Shown here in pieces: positions 12,201 to 22,316 of a stretch of DNA of 64,000 bases. Position numbers and translations under genes: made by a program. The stretch's first letter is position 1; each line of letters starts with the position of its first letter. The notes below the pieces were generated by a model. That model made no database searches. It was not told the DNA's origin and saw nothing but the letters and a program-made list of their open reading frames with translations. The DNA lies in contig QCBX01000008.1 in assembly GCA_003281455.1 (NCBI GenBank), positions 1 through 64,000 on the forward strand, written 5' to 3'. The DNA comes from Prochlorococcus sp. AG-347-J21. GTDB lineage: Bacteria > Cyanobacteriota > Cyanobacteriia > PCC-6307 > Cyanobiaceae.

Positions 12201-12751
12201 ATTATTTCCCCTCTCCTGCTCCAGAATCCTTCTGTTGTAGTCACATTTTCTTTTTTATAACCCAGCAAAGTAAGTTTATTTGCTAATTCCTGAATCTCGA
12301 TTTGACCCCCTTTTTGCAAATCTAATTTATTTTCAATTAAGGAGTTTTTATTTATTAGATGAGGTTGTAATGATCTCTCTGTTGATATAACAATATTAAG
12401 TTCATTATTCTCTTTTTTTATCAATTTGGATAAAACAGTAAGCTGACTAAATTCAACCTCTTTGGATTTATTAATTGATGCGTATGGTAGATGTTCTGTT
12501 GGAGGATAATATAAAACTCCTTTATCATTTATACTTTCAAAATATCCAATCCATTTATAGGCAATTTCTACATTAGGACAAATTAATAATATATTTTTCC
12601 CCTCTTTTTTTGCGATGCTATCTATGATTATTGATTTTGCATATCTACTTGAACCAACAATATTCAATTCATTATTTTTTGAAATTCTTTTTATTAATTC
12701 AGAAGTAATTTTTGAGTTAGAAATATAATCAACTAAAGTATTTAAACTCAT
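9227..12751 (-). CDS. mfd: Transcription-repair coupling factor
   Basis: 1174 aa; [37 protein letters not shown]; helicase motifs and TRCF domain. Confidence 0.97.
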   Translation of the reverse strand: [1174 protein letters not shown]

Positions 12752-12825
12752 TTATAGCTATCAATCTTGATTACAAATATCCGATACATTATATTAGATT
12801 TTATACTGATTGTGAATAATATTTA

Positions 12826-13536
12826 ATGGATTCAGCAGCAATAAACTCTTTTATACCCACACTAGATCAGGTAGACAGTTGGTACGAAATCTTTACTCTT
12901 TTACCAATATTAATTGCTCTAGAATTATTATTATCAGCAGATAATGCTGTTGCACTAGCTTCTCTTACTAAATCTCTCGACACTTCAGAATTAAGGTCTA
13001 GAGCCTTAAATATTGGTATAACAATATCTTTATTATTTAGAATTATTCTGATCATATTATCTAATGTTCTTCTAAAGTTTATTCTTATTAGAGTTTTTGC
13101 CGGTTTTTATTTAATATACTTATTCTTCTCTAATGTTTTTTTAAATTCAGATATAGAAAATGCTGAAAATGGTACAGATAATAATGAAAATAATTTTAGG
13201 TTCTTAAAGGTTGTAGCGCTTCTCTCAATTACTGATTTTGCTTTTTCCATAGACAGTATTACTACTGCAGTAGCTATCAGTGATCAATACATATTAATTA
13301 TATTTGGAGCAGTTATTGGTGTATTAGCCTTAAGATTTACATCGGGGATTTTTCTAAAACTTCTGGATATATTTTCTAGATTAGAAACAGCCGGTTACGT
13401 AGCAATTTTAATTGTTGGGATTAAACTTTTACTAAATACTTTAATTAGAGAATCTATTCTTCCAGACTATTATTTTTATTTTTTGATTCTTTTTGCTTTC
13501 ATTTGGGGATTCTCTAAAAAAGAATCTAATACTTAA
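12826..13536 (+). CDS. TerC-family integral membrane protein
   Basis: ALELLLSADNAVALASL and ITDFAFSIDSITTAVAIS motifs. Confidence 0.85.
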   Translation: MDSAAINSFIPTLDQVDSWYEIFTLLPILIALELLLSADNAVALASLTKSLDTSELRSRALNIGITISLLFRIILIILSNVLLKFILIRVFAGFYLIYLFFSNVFLNSDIENAENGTDNNENNFRFLKVVALLSITDFAFSIDSITTAVAISDQYILIIFGAVIGVLALRFTSGIFLKLLDIFSRLETAGYVAILIVGIKLLLNTLIRESILPDYYFYFLILFAFIWGFSKKESNT

Positions 13537-14519
13537 TCTGAGAGATATTCACCTACTGATGGCTTTAACTGTTGTATCAATTGCATTTGGCTAGAAATGT
13601 TTTTGCCTTCAAGTTTTGCTTCTAACAAAATAATCGGATCAGTTTTAGTTGAAATTATTATTCCTTTATTTTCTATTACAGCAAGAATAATACCTGGTCT
13701 TGAATAATTGCTCATTAAAAGGTATTTTTCATGTTTAATATCATCACTACTCAAAATTTTAATTTTAAGTATTTTTAGGTTCTTACCTCTAAAAGTTGTA
13801 TTTGCTCGTGGGTATAATGCTTTTATTTTTTGAGAAATTTTAATTGCCTCATTACCCCAATCAACTTTAAAGTCTGATTTTTCAATCATTCTTGCGTAAG
13901 TGATTTCCTTCTCAAGGGTATTTTGTTTTGTTAATTGATGATTAGTATTTTTATTAATATTTTCTTCGATTAAAGATGTAGCATTTAAAAATAATTTTGC
14001 CGATAAAATACTAAGTTTTTCCGATAGTGTATTTAAATTATCGTCATTATCGATTTTAATTTTTTCTTCCAACAATATGTCGCCAGTATCTAGCCCCTCA
14101 TTCATTTTCATAATTCCTACACCAGTAAATTCATCCCCTTTTATTAGGGACCATTGAATTGGGGCGGCACCACGCCATCTTGGAAGTAATGAAGCATGTG
14201 CGTTCCAACAACCAAATTTTGGGATTTCCAATATCTCTTTGGGTAAAATTTTCCCGTAAGCTATAACAATAAATAAATCACAAGAAAGTGATTTAAGTTC
14301 ATTTATAAAATGTTTATTGTCCTTGATTTTTGCTGGAGTATAAATTTTTATAAATTCTTTCTCGGCAATACTTTTTACAGGCGAGGCTATTAATTTATTT
14401 CCCCTAGATCTCTTCTTGTCCGGTTGGCTAACTACTGCAATTACCTCGTGCTTAGATTTAATAAAAATATCTAGACTAGGAATCGAATATTCAGGTGTTC
14501 CCCAGAATATAATTCTCAC
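13533..14519 (-). CDS. fmt: Methionyl-tRNA formyltransferase
   Basis: RIIFWGTPEYSIPSL; NAHASLLPRWRGAAPIQWSLIKGD. Confidence 0.95.
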   Translation of the reverse strand: MRIIFWGTPEYSIPSLDIFIKSKHEVIAVVSQPDKKRSRGNKLIASPVKSIAEKEFIKIYTPAKIKDNKHFINELKSLSCDLFIVIAYGKILPKEILEIPKFGCWNAHASLLPRWRGAAPIQWSLIKGDEFTGVGIMKMNEGLDTGDILLEEKIKIDNDDNLNTLSEKLSILSAKLFLNATSLIEENINKNTNHQLTKQNTLEKEITYARMIEKSDFKVDWGNEAIKISQKIKALYPRANTTFRGKNLKILKIKILSSDDIKHEKYLLMSNYSRPGIILAVIENKGIIISTKTDPIILLEAKLEGKNISSQMQLIQQLKPSVGEYLSD

Positions 14520-15868
14520 GCGTCACCAGTTATTGATAATTCATCTACCCATATATGTGGAGAAATTCCAGTTGTCGTTACCTCCTGGCTTGATTCAATA
14601 TTTATTATATTTTTTAAAAGATATTTGATATCCCCTGCCACAGTGGCGGATTCTATTGAGATTTTTTTTCCGTTTTTATAGAGCCATCCATCAAATGGAA
14701 GAGAGAATGAACCTTGACTTGCTCTGACGCCTGCATGGATTGCATTTAATTCTTCGATATAAACAAATTCTCCCTCATAGATAGAGTGATCTAATGTTGT
14801 TTTTAGATCAGAGTTTTCCTCTGATTTCTCAACTACTATCCAATCAGGAGATACTGAAACTTTTGATCCTAGTCCAGCGTGGCCTGTGGGGATTGTTTTA
14901 AATATTCTTGCAGTTGATTCAGAATGTATAAAATTTTCAATTCTCCCTTTGTTAATCAGACATAGTCTTTTGGTTGGGGTTCCTTCTCCATCAAATGGTG
15001 TAGAAGAAATATTCTTTTCGTGAAGGCCATCATCATAAATATTAAGTGCTTCTGTAGATAGTTTCTCTCCGATTGAATTTATATTAGATAAGCTCACTCC
15101 ATCTATGATGCTTCTAGCATTAAACATTGAGCTAAAGGCGTTAATGATAGTTAAAAAAGACTCTGGTGAAAAACATATTAGATACTTATCAGTTTTAATA
15201 GATGCATAATTTAAATGAGAAATTGTTTTATTTGAAGCCTCTTTAATACACGACTCTATATCTATATCATCAGCTCCATATCCAAGTTTTACGGAACCTG
15301 AACTACGAGGCTTCTTGTTTTTCTCTTCTGCTCTTGCATATAAATATAGTGCTGCTTGACTTTTGGAATAACTTCGAAAGGCACCCTCACTATTTGCATA
15401 TACTCTCTCAAAGAAACTCTCAGATAAACCATTATATGGAACAGATTTTATGGATTCATGACTTTCTATTAGTTTTACTTCCGCTCCTCTTAAAAGTGTA
15501 AGTAATTTTTTTATTCCAACAGGATTTCTTTTTTTAACTTCCTTAACTTTAATAGGATCCTTCGCTAGTGGTGAAAATTCTGTGGTTTCATTCTTATTGC
15601 CGAAATCAGAAGCTATATTTGCTTGCTTAAGAGCATTTTTAATACCAGATTCACTAATATCACTTGTTGTAGTAATACCAACTAGATTAGATTGATTCCA
15701 AACTCTTATAGTTAAAATTTGCTTTTGTGATGCCTTAAGTTGTTTAGCCTCCCCTTTATCTACTTGCACAGAATAATCATTAGAAAAGCTTGCTCCATAA
15801 TCCCATTTTTTAAGATTTAGGAAATCTGCAGCTTTAGATATTTCAGTTGTAATTTCTTTTGAATTCAT
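14516..15868 (-). CDS. TldE/PmbA family protein
   Basis: 450 aa, adjacent to tldD; PmbA-like sequence. Confidence 0.85.
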   Translation of the reverse strand: MNSKEITTEISKAADFLNLKKWDYGASFSNDYSVQVDKGEAKQLKASQKQILTIRVWNQSNLVGITTTSDISESGIKNALKQANIASDFGNKNETTEFSPLAKDPIKVKEVKKRNPVGIKKLLTLLRGAEVKLIESHESIKSVPYNGLSESFFERVYANSEGAFRSYSKSQAALYLYARAEEKNKKPRSSGSVKLGYGADDIDIESCIKEASNKTISHLNYASIKTDKYLICFSPESFLTIINAFSSMFNARSIIDGVSLSNINSIGEKLSTEALNIYDDGLHEKNISSTPFDGEGTPTKRLCLINKGRIENFIHSESTARIFKTIPTGHAGLGSKVSVSPDWIVVEKSEENSDLKTTLDHSIYEGEFVYIEELNAIHAGVRASQGSFSLPFDGWLYKNGKKISIESATVAGDIKYLLKNIINIESSQEVTTTGISPHIWVDELSITGDA

Positions 15869-15871
15869 ATC

Positions 15872-17293
15872 CTATCTTCCGCCAACAGTGATTGAATCAA
15901 CCTTAATATGAGGTTGGCCAACAGTTACGTTGACACTGCCACTAATGGATCCACAGAATCCAGGAGCCAATTCGAGATCATTTCCGCACATTGATATTTT
16001 TGGCATAACTTCTTTAGCCTCACCGATCAATGTTGCTCCCTTTACTGGACTAGTTAATTTTCCATTTTTAATAAGATATCCTTCTTCTACCGCAAAATTA
16101 AATTGTCCTGTAGCACCTACACTGCCACCACCCATTGATTTGCAGTAAAGACCTTCACTGATACTATTGATTAAATCCTCTTTCGAGTGCTCACCTTTAG
16201 CTATATAAGTATTTCTCATTCTTGAAGCTGCAGCAAAAGAATAATTTTGTCTTCTTCCACTTCCTGTTCTTTTATGGCCAGTTCTTAATTCACCTGCCCT
16301 GTCGGATATGAATTTTTTTAAAATTCCATCTTTTATAAGAACTGATTTTTCTGGTTCCATACCTTCATCATCTACTGATAATGAACCGAAGGATCCTTCT
16401 GATATCCCTTCATCTATCGCTGTTACAGATTCATGTGCAATTTTTTCATTCAATTTATTCTTAAATGGTGTTGTTCCTCTCTCTATTTGAGTAGTTTCAA
16501 GTAAATGACCGCAGGCTTCATGGAATATAACGCCCCCAAATTTATTAGCTAATACAACAGGCATTTGTCCTGCATCAACATAATCTGCATACAACATGTT
16601 CATTGAACTTTCAAACACATCATTAGCTGCTTTTTCGTGATCCCATAATCTGAATTCATTAGGCATTCCTGACGATCCAAATCTTCTACTTCCACTAGAT
16701 CTATATTGGGCATCACTTGCAATTACGTTGAGTCCAACTGTTTGATGCAATCTAATATCTGAGACATAGGTTCCGTCACTGGAGGCTATAATTACTTCTT
16801 GAAGATTTCTTGAGTAACTTCCTTTTCTAGTTATTATTTTATTATTTTTTTTTAAAGACTTTGTGCTGACAAGTAGTTTTTCACTTATCTCAAGAATAGA
16901 TGGGACTTCATTAATCCATTTTTTCTTGGATAAACTATAGTCCCTATGTTTATTTAAACCGTTAAATACTTCTCTTTTGTTGTCTGTTATGTCTAACATC
17001 TCAATAGCCTGAGATATCGATCTCATCAAGCCATGCTTTGTTAAGTCATTTGTACTTACAAATCCATCTTTATTTCCCTTGAAGATTCTAATGCCAGCAC
17101 CCCTTCCAAATGAAGGACTTACACTTGTAATAAAATCTTCTTCAGCTAAAACGCTTGAGTTGTCAGTATTCTCTATAAATATTTCTACAAAATCAGCACC
17201 AAGTCCAATGCCGTAGAAAATAATTTCTTCTAATAAATCTTTATTGCAACCACCAAAAACGATTTCATTTGATTTGATTTGTGACGAAAGCAT
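15872..17293 (-). CDS. tldD: TldD family metalloprotease
   Basis: GVIFHEACGHLLETTQIERGTTPF zinc motif; MRNTYIAKGEH. Confidence 0.9.
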   Translation of the reverse strand: MLSSQIKSNEIVFGGCNKDLLEEIIFYGIGLGADFVEIFIENTDNSSVLAEEDFITSVSPSFGRGAGIRIFKGNKDGFVSTNDLTKHGLMRSISQAIEMLDITDNKREVFNGLNKHRDYSLSKKKWINEVPSILEISEKLLVSTKSLKKNNKIITRKGSYSRNLQEVIIASSDGTYVSDIRLHQTVGLNVIASDAQYRSSGSRRFGSSGMPNEFRLWDHEKAANDVFESSMNMLYADYVDAGQMPVVLANKFGGVIFHEACGHLLETTQIERGTTPFKNKLNEKIAHESVTAIDEGISEGSFGSLSVDDEGMEPEKSVLIKDGILKKFISDRAGELRTGHKRTGSGRRQNYSFAAASRMRNTYIAKGEHSKEDLINSISEGLYCKSMGGGSVGATGQFNFAVEEGYLIKNGKLTSPVKGATLIGEAKEVMPKISMCGNDLELAPGFCGSISGSVNVTVGQPHIKVDSITVGGR

Positions 17294-17324
17294 ATGAGTC
17301 TATATATCTTATGTGTATTAAAGA

Positions 17325-18497
17325 TTATCTAATAGAAGGTTGGAAATCTTTGCTATCAAGGGGTTTTAATAAGTATAGTCTTAATAACTGGTAACCGTTT
17401 GATAAATATTTAGGTAATTTTTTAAAAGTTTTAGATACTTTATTTGCATCACTGTTTGCAATATCGGAAAGAACCTTATTATTATCTACTATTTTATCTA
17501 ATCTTCCATAAAAAGATTTATCATAAACGTCCATTACTACAGGGAAAACTCTAGCTGCAGTTTCATTTGTTTTATTAATAACAAACTGGTCGTAATTTCT
17601 TGCATCTAAACCTAAAGAACTGTAGAAATCTTTTTTAATTCCTAAATCCCTTGCATACATAGTTGCAAATACAGCTAATAGAAAGAACCTAGACCATAAC
17701 TTGGATGTCAATGGAAGATTATTCAAAAAATATCTAAACCTATGGAAGTAGTCAAATAATGGGTGTGTAAAAGTAGAGCCGCCAATGGTAATTTTTTTGC
17801 TTAAAGATTTAACAGTACGTGGCTGTGCTTTCATTAATGCGTCAAAGAAATCCCCATGTCTATTTTCATCTTGACACCAATTTTCAAAGTAATTAAATAG
17901 TGGGAAAATTTTGCTATCAGGGTTCTTTTCGAGATGCCTATAAATTGCTATGTATCTCCAATAACCTATTTTTTCTGATAAATAAGTAGCGTAAAAAATA
18001 CTTCTTGGAGGGAAATAAGTGTAATCTTTATTGGCTGTTAAAAAACCTAAATCTAATTGAAGTCCAAAGTCACTCATTGATTTATTTAAAAAACCTGCAT
18101 GTCTTGCTTCATCTCTGGCCATATGAGCAAAACATTCAGCAAGCAGAGGGTTTTTGACTTTAATTCTCTTACTAAGTTCCTTATAAAGTAAAAAACCTGA
18201 AAATTCTGAAGTACAACTTCCCTCGAGAAAATCAACGAAAAGCTCTCTTGTCTCAGGATCTAATTTTTCTGCAGCGCCTTCAAATTCACTATTTCTTACA
18301 AAATGATGTCTATTGTAATCTTTCCTAAATTCCTCACATATAGCTTCCAATTCCTCCTCGTTTATTGATAAATCCATATTTTCCATGGCCTCAAAGTCTG
18401 TTGTATAGAATCTTGGGGACAAAATTGTTTCTTTTGCTGGGATCTTTCCATTATTAATATCTTTTTTATTTTTTGATTCAACAGTTGATTGAGCCAT
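17325..18497 (-). CDS. acsF: Mg-protoporphyrin IX monomethyl ester oxidative cyclase
   Basis: 390 aa diiron protein; [36 protein letters not shown]. Confidence 0.95.
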   Translation of the reverse strand: MAQSTVESKNKKDINNGKIPAKETILSPRFYTTDFEAMENMDLSINEEELEAICEEFRKDYNRHHFVRNSEFEGAAEKLDPETRELFVDFLEGSCTSEFSGFLLYKELSKRIKVKNPLLAECFAHMARDEARHAGFLNKSMSDFGLQLDLGFLTANKDYTYFPPRSIFYATYLSEKIGYWRYIAIYRHLEKNPDSKIFPLFNYFENWCQDENRHGDFFDALMKAQPRTVKSLSKKITIGGSTFTHPLFDYFHRFRYFLNNLPLTSKLWSRFFLLAVFATMYARDLGIKKDFYSSLGLDARNYDQFVINKTNETAARVFPVVMDVYDKSFYGRLDKIVDNNKVLSDIANSDANKVSKTFKKLPKYLSNGYQLLRLYLLKPLDSKDFQPSIR

Positions 18498-18578
18498 TTT
18501 ATTATTCGGTTTATTAATACTATTATTTACTATGATTTGTATTTTCGAGGGAAAAGTTAACTTGGTGTTATTGTTTTT

Positions 18579-19145
18579 CTAATTAACTCCTATTAACTTT
18601 TGCCCATTCAATCTTTGAAGTACTCTTGAAATAATTAATTTTAGGGTAATTCTTTTTTCGTCAATAAGAAATGATTCAATAATACTTGGTTTTTGATTAG
18701 GTTTTGATAAAGAAATACTTTTTAATGAACTAATGTCATCCTTCTCAAAGGATAACCAAAAGTTACATGTATCTTTAATTTCACAATTAATTACCCAACA
18801 TTTATCTCCAGCAATAGGTCTATTTGTGTTAGAGAGGTTAATATTGTTTATTTCTAATCCTCTTTGATTAATTTCCTCCGTAAGTGAGGGAATTAGGTGT
18901 ATGTTAATAAATTCTTGGAAAGGCTTTTTCTCTACTGGGAGTTCTTTTTTGGGTTTTGTTACAGGTGTTTCGGGAGTATTAATTTCATTTTTTATAACAA
19001 CTTTAGTAGCAGAATCACCATTATTTGTATCCATATTGATAACTTTTTCTGATTTAGGTCCTTTAATTTCCTCAGGGTTTGATTTAGTAGTGTTGTCAGA
19101 TATTTCTTTATTTATTTCGATATTTTTGTCTAAATTTTCTTCCAT
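18579..19145 (-). CDS. DUF2996-like protein
   Basis: C-terminal FINIHLIPSLTEEINQRGLE...CWVINCEI...FWLSFEKDDISSLKSISL. Confidence 0.7.
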   Translation of the reverse strand: MEENLDKNIEINKEISDNTTKSNPEEIKGPKSEKVINMDTNNGDSATKVVIKNEINTPETPVTKPKKELPVEKKPFQEFINIHLIPSLTEEINQRGLEINNINLSNTNRPIAGDKCWVINCEIKDTCNFWLSFEKDDISSLKSISLSKPNQKPSIIESFLIDEKRITLKLIISRVLQRLNGQKLIGVN

Positions 19146-19204
19146 AAAAAAAACTATTTATTTCATTATAAATTAAAAAAACATTTTTTAATTAATTTAT
19201 TTTT

Positions 19205-19651
19205 CTACCAATCATTATCAGCATTATCCCAGTCATCTTTTATATCTTGATTTGAATAACTTTGATCTTTTTTTAAATTATTATCATTCATATTTTTGAC
19301 TACTCTGTAATTAACAGAAATTGTTGGTTGAGTTTCTCTAATATCCCTTTGTGGCGGCATCTCAACATTTGGTTCCATTTCTTCCTCATTATTATTAGAT
19401 ACAAAATCATCTTCCACATTTTCGAAAGTATTTTTTCTGAAACTGGTATTAGTAATTGTGGTATTCAATAAAGTACTTATAAATAATCCAGAAAAAAATG
19501 AAATACTGATTAACTTACCTATACTTATTTCTTGGAAAGTCCATTTAAAATATCTAAATGAAGTCTTATGGTTATTATTTGTAAACAATAATGTTTGCAA
19601 AATTATTATTAAAAAAAGATTTAATAATAAAAACTTTTTCTTAAAAATCAT
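19205..19651 (-). CDS. Hypothetical protein, two N-terminal TM segments
   Basis: 148 aa ORF. Confidence 0.6.
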   Translation of the reverse strand: MIFKKKFLLLNLFLIIILQTLLFTNNNHKTSFRYFKWTFQEISIGKLISISFFSGLFISTLLNTTITNTSFRKNTFENVEDDFVSNNNEEEMEPNVEMPPQRDIRETQPTISVNYRVVKNMNDNNLKKDQSYSNQDIKDDWDNADNDW

Positions 19652-19707
19652 TCTAAAAAGTCATCTTGATTTTTTTTTATTTCCATATTATTTTTTAAAT
19701 AATTTAT

Positions 19708-21933
19708 TTAAGTTAATTCCAAATCAATTTGATATTTAAGAATATCAACTTTTATAATTTTAACTTCTATTTCATCACCAACTTTATATGATTTCTTAGA
19801 TTTCCTTCCGATTAATATATTTTGTCTAGATCTATATTCAAACCAATCATTATTTAGGGTGCTCACATGGACAAGTCCCTCTACATTTAGTTCTGATATC
19901 TCAACAAAAAAACCATAACTTTGTACTGATAGGATAAATCCACTGTAAATGTTGCCTAATAATTTTTCTGCCTTTCTTACTTTTTTTATACTTATCATAT
20001 TAGATTTATATTGATTCACTTTGTACTTATATTCATTAAGTTTATCTATTACAAACTGGTTTAATAATGTATCTATATTCCTTGAAATTGATGAATTAAA
20101 TATTTCCCAATTTACTAAATTCAATGAATTACTCTCTAATATATTTATCTCGTTAATATTATTTTTTTTTGATTTCTTACCATTTATTATCATATTAAAG
20201 ATACAATACTGATTGATAAGATGCGTGAATTCATATCCAGGAATTGTCCATGGAGAAATAAATTGTTTTTCTGATTCATCATCATCTACATTTTTAGTAA
20301 TAAGGCGTAGTTCATTTTCCTTAAATTCATTAATTAATAGTTTATGAAAGATTCTTTTTTTATTATCATTGCTGCCGCACATATTAATTAATTGACTAAA
20401 TGATAAATTTCCATCTTCATTTAGCTCAATATCATTATCGATAAATTCTGAATATTTGATGATTTCATTTGCATTAATGTAATCTAATCCCTCTGAGAGA
20501 TATCCTGCACTTTTTAAGCAAAATTGATTTGAATGTTTGAACCATATTAAGTTAGCTTCATGTAGTAGTGGAGAAATGAATGTTTGACAATCTTCCTTTT
20601 TTAATGGTTCAAAATATCCTTTTGAACATTCACCTGGATTGTGAATAAAGAATTCATCTAATTCTTCAATTTTATTTAGTGGATTAGGGATTTCAACCTT
20701 ACCTTCCAAAAGATGTTTTTGTCTGAATGAAGTTGCAATATCCAGTATTTTATCTAGATCTTCGATATGTTCCTTTATAGGTTTTAATAATCTCGAGGTT
20801 ATTCTCGTTTTACTTTTTCTTGAGATTAGCGCCTCAGTATGATCACTTCCCACAACAAGAGAGCACTTTACTAAAGTGAGGTGAAATGACCACGCAATTA
20901 TTTCATTATCGCTATTCAAATTTAAACAGAGGCTAATTGCTTCATTCTTTTCACCTAATTTAAATTTAGAGGCATTTCTTATAGCTTCACTAAGATAGTT
21001 TTGCCAATTATTCAATAAGGGTAATGATTCAAAGCCTTTAAAGAATATTCCTAAGGATTTTTTACTGTTAAAATCAATTCTTTCTGCAAGATTATTTGTA
21101 TGTATCCATAATTTAGTACTCATATTTTTCCCCTGCTCTATTTGAATCATTGGTAGCGTTGGAGAATTATCAGAATTCCAACTTTTGAACAGATAAGAGT
21201 TTTTATCTGTTAAGTCTATCCTTTCCCTTTTCTCAATCTTTTTGGATGCAATAAGATTTTCATTAATTAAATTCACGATATTGCTTTTTGATAAAACAAA
21301 ATCTGTATCTAATTCTTCATTTTCATTCAGTTGTAGTTCTTGTATCACGTGGCCTAATCCTTCATCTTGACCTATGGGAAATCTATCAATCTCAACTTTA
21401 ACTATATTTTTATCTTCAGGTTTGTAAGTGTATTTCTTATCCTCTTTGGGAAGTTTTATTTTAGATAGAATCCTATCATCTATTGGAATGGCATATATGT
21501 CATCATTTATTATTTCAACTTTAGAAAGAAGTATTTGATTTGATCTTTCGAGAATACAATCAACTATTCCCTCCGGAGATCTTCTCCTATATCCCTCTTT
21601 TATTATCCTTATTAAAACTTTATCTCCATTCCAAGCATAATTAAGAAGATTTTCTTTAATGTAAATATCTTCTTTGTTTTTTCCCCTTACTGCAAAGCAA
21701 TAACCTTTGCTACTACACCTAATTTTTGCGACAATATGATCATTATCTTTCCTGCAGGTATATATGTTGTCTGCATTTTTATTTATTATTTCAAGTTTTT
21801 CTAAGGCTGTTAAAGCAATATCTAATTTATCCTTATCAGATTTCTTAGTTATTTTTAAAGTTCTGCATAATTTTTTATATTCTAACCCCTCTGATTGATT
21901 AAGATTATCAATTATTGAAGAGGATGTGAACAT
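19708..21933 (-). CDS. RNase R/II (RNB) family protein with probably degenerate active site
   Basis: 741 aa; cold-shock-like region (AKIRCSSKGYCFAVRGKNKEDIYI), RNB-like middle, C-terminal S1 domain (GNIYSGFILSVQSYGFFVEI); canonical catalytic motifs not recognisable. Confidence 0.75.
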   Translation of the reverse strand: MFTSSSIIDNLNQSEGLEYKKLCRTLKITKKSDKDKLDIALTALEKLEIINKNADNIYTCRKDNDHIVAKIRCSSKGYCFAVRGKNKEDIYIKENLLNYAWNGDKVLIRIIKEGYRRRSPEGIVDCILERSNQILLSKVEIINDDIYAIPIDDRILSKIKLPKEDKKYTYKPEDKNIVKVEIDRFPIGQDEGLGHVIQELQLNENEELDTDFVLSKSNIVNLINENLIASKKIEKRERIDLTDKNSYLFKSWNSDNSPTLPMIQIEQGKNMSTKLWIHTNNLAERIDFNSKKSLGIFFKGFESLPLLNNWQNYLSEAIRNASKFKLGEKNEAISLCLNLNSDNEIIAWSFHLTLVKCSLVVGSDHTEALISRKSKTRITSRLLKPIKEHIEDLDKILDIATSFRQKHLLEGKVEIPNPLNKIEELDEFFIHNPGECSKGYFEPLKKEDCQTFISPLLHEANLIWFKHSNQFCLKSAGYLSEGLDYINANEIIKYSEFIDNDIELNEDGNLSFSQLINMCGSNDNKKRIFHKLLINEFKENELRLITKNVDDDESEKQFISPWTIPGYEFTHLINQYCIFNMIINGKKSKKNNINEINILESNSLNLVNWEIFNSSISRNIDTLLNQFVIDKLNEYKYKVNQYKSNMISIKKVRKAEKLLGNIYSGFILSVQSYGFFVEISELNVEGLVHVSTLNNDWFEYRSRQNILIGRKSKKSYKVGDEIEVKIIKVDILKYQIDLELT

Positions 21934-22004
21934 GGTTAAAAGGAATTATAAATACATTAATAATGTATTTACTCCATTATTACACCTTTTATCCAAGGTT
22001 AAAA

Positions 22005-22316
22005 CTAATTATTTTCTTTAACTTCTTTTTCTTCTTCATCGATAGTGAATGAGCTTATAAAAAGCCTAATGCCAATAATAAAAAATGTTATTGAGGCTAT
22101 TGATTTGAGGACTACTTCGGGTAAAAAACTTGAGAAAGAACCTCCCGTTAAAGCTCCTAGTAAACTAGCAAAAACTAGTGCAGAAGATGATCCTAAAAAA
22201 ACTGCTAATGGTTTCTTTGAAGTTCCGCTTATTGTTAATGTGGCTAGCTGGGTTTTGTCACCTAATTCAGCTATAAAAACTGTTAGAAATGTAGATAGTA
22301 GTAAACTTAAAACCAT
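22005..22316 (-). CDS. UPF0016/GDT1 family half-size membrane protein (candidate Mn exporter subunit)
   Basis: FIAELGDKTQLATL motif. Confidence 0.85.
   Translation of the reverse strand: MVLSLLLSTFLTVFIAELGDKTQLATLTISGTSKKPLAVFLGSSSALVFASLLGALTGGSFSSFLPEVVLKSIASITFFIIGIRLFISSFTIDEEEKEVKENN

Noticed and set aside
15930-16490. Plus-strand ORFs antisense to tldD
   Set aside because: Shadow frames of a well-supported gene.
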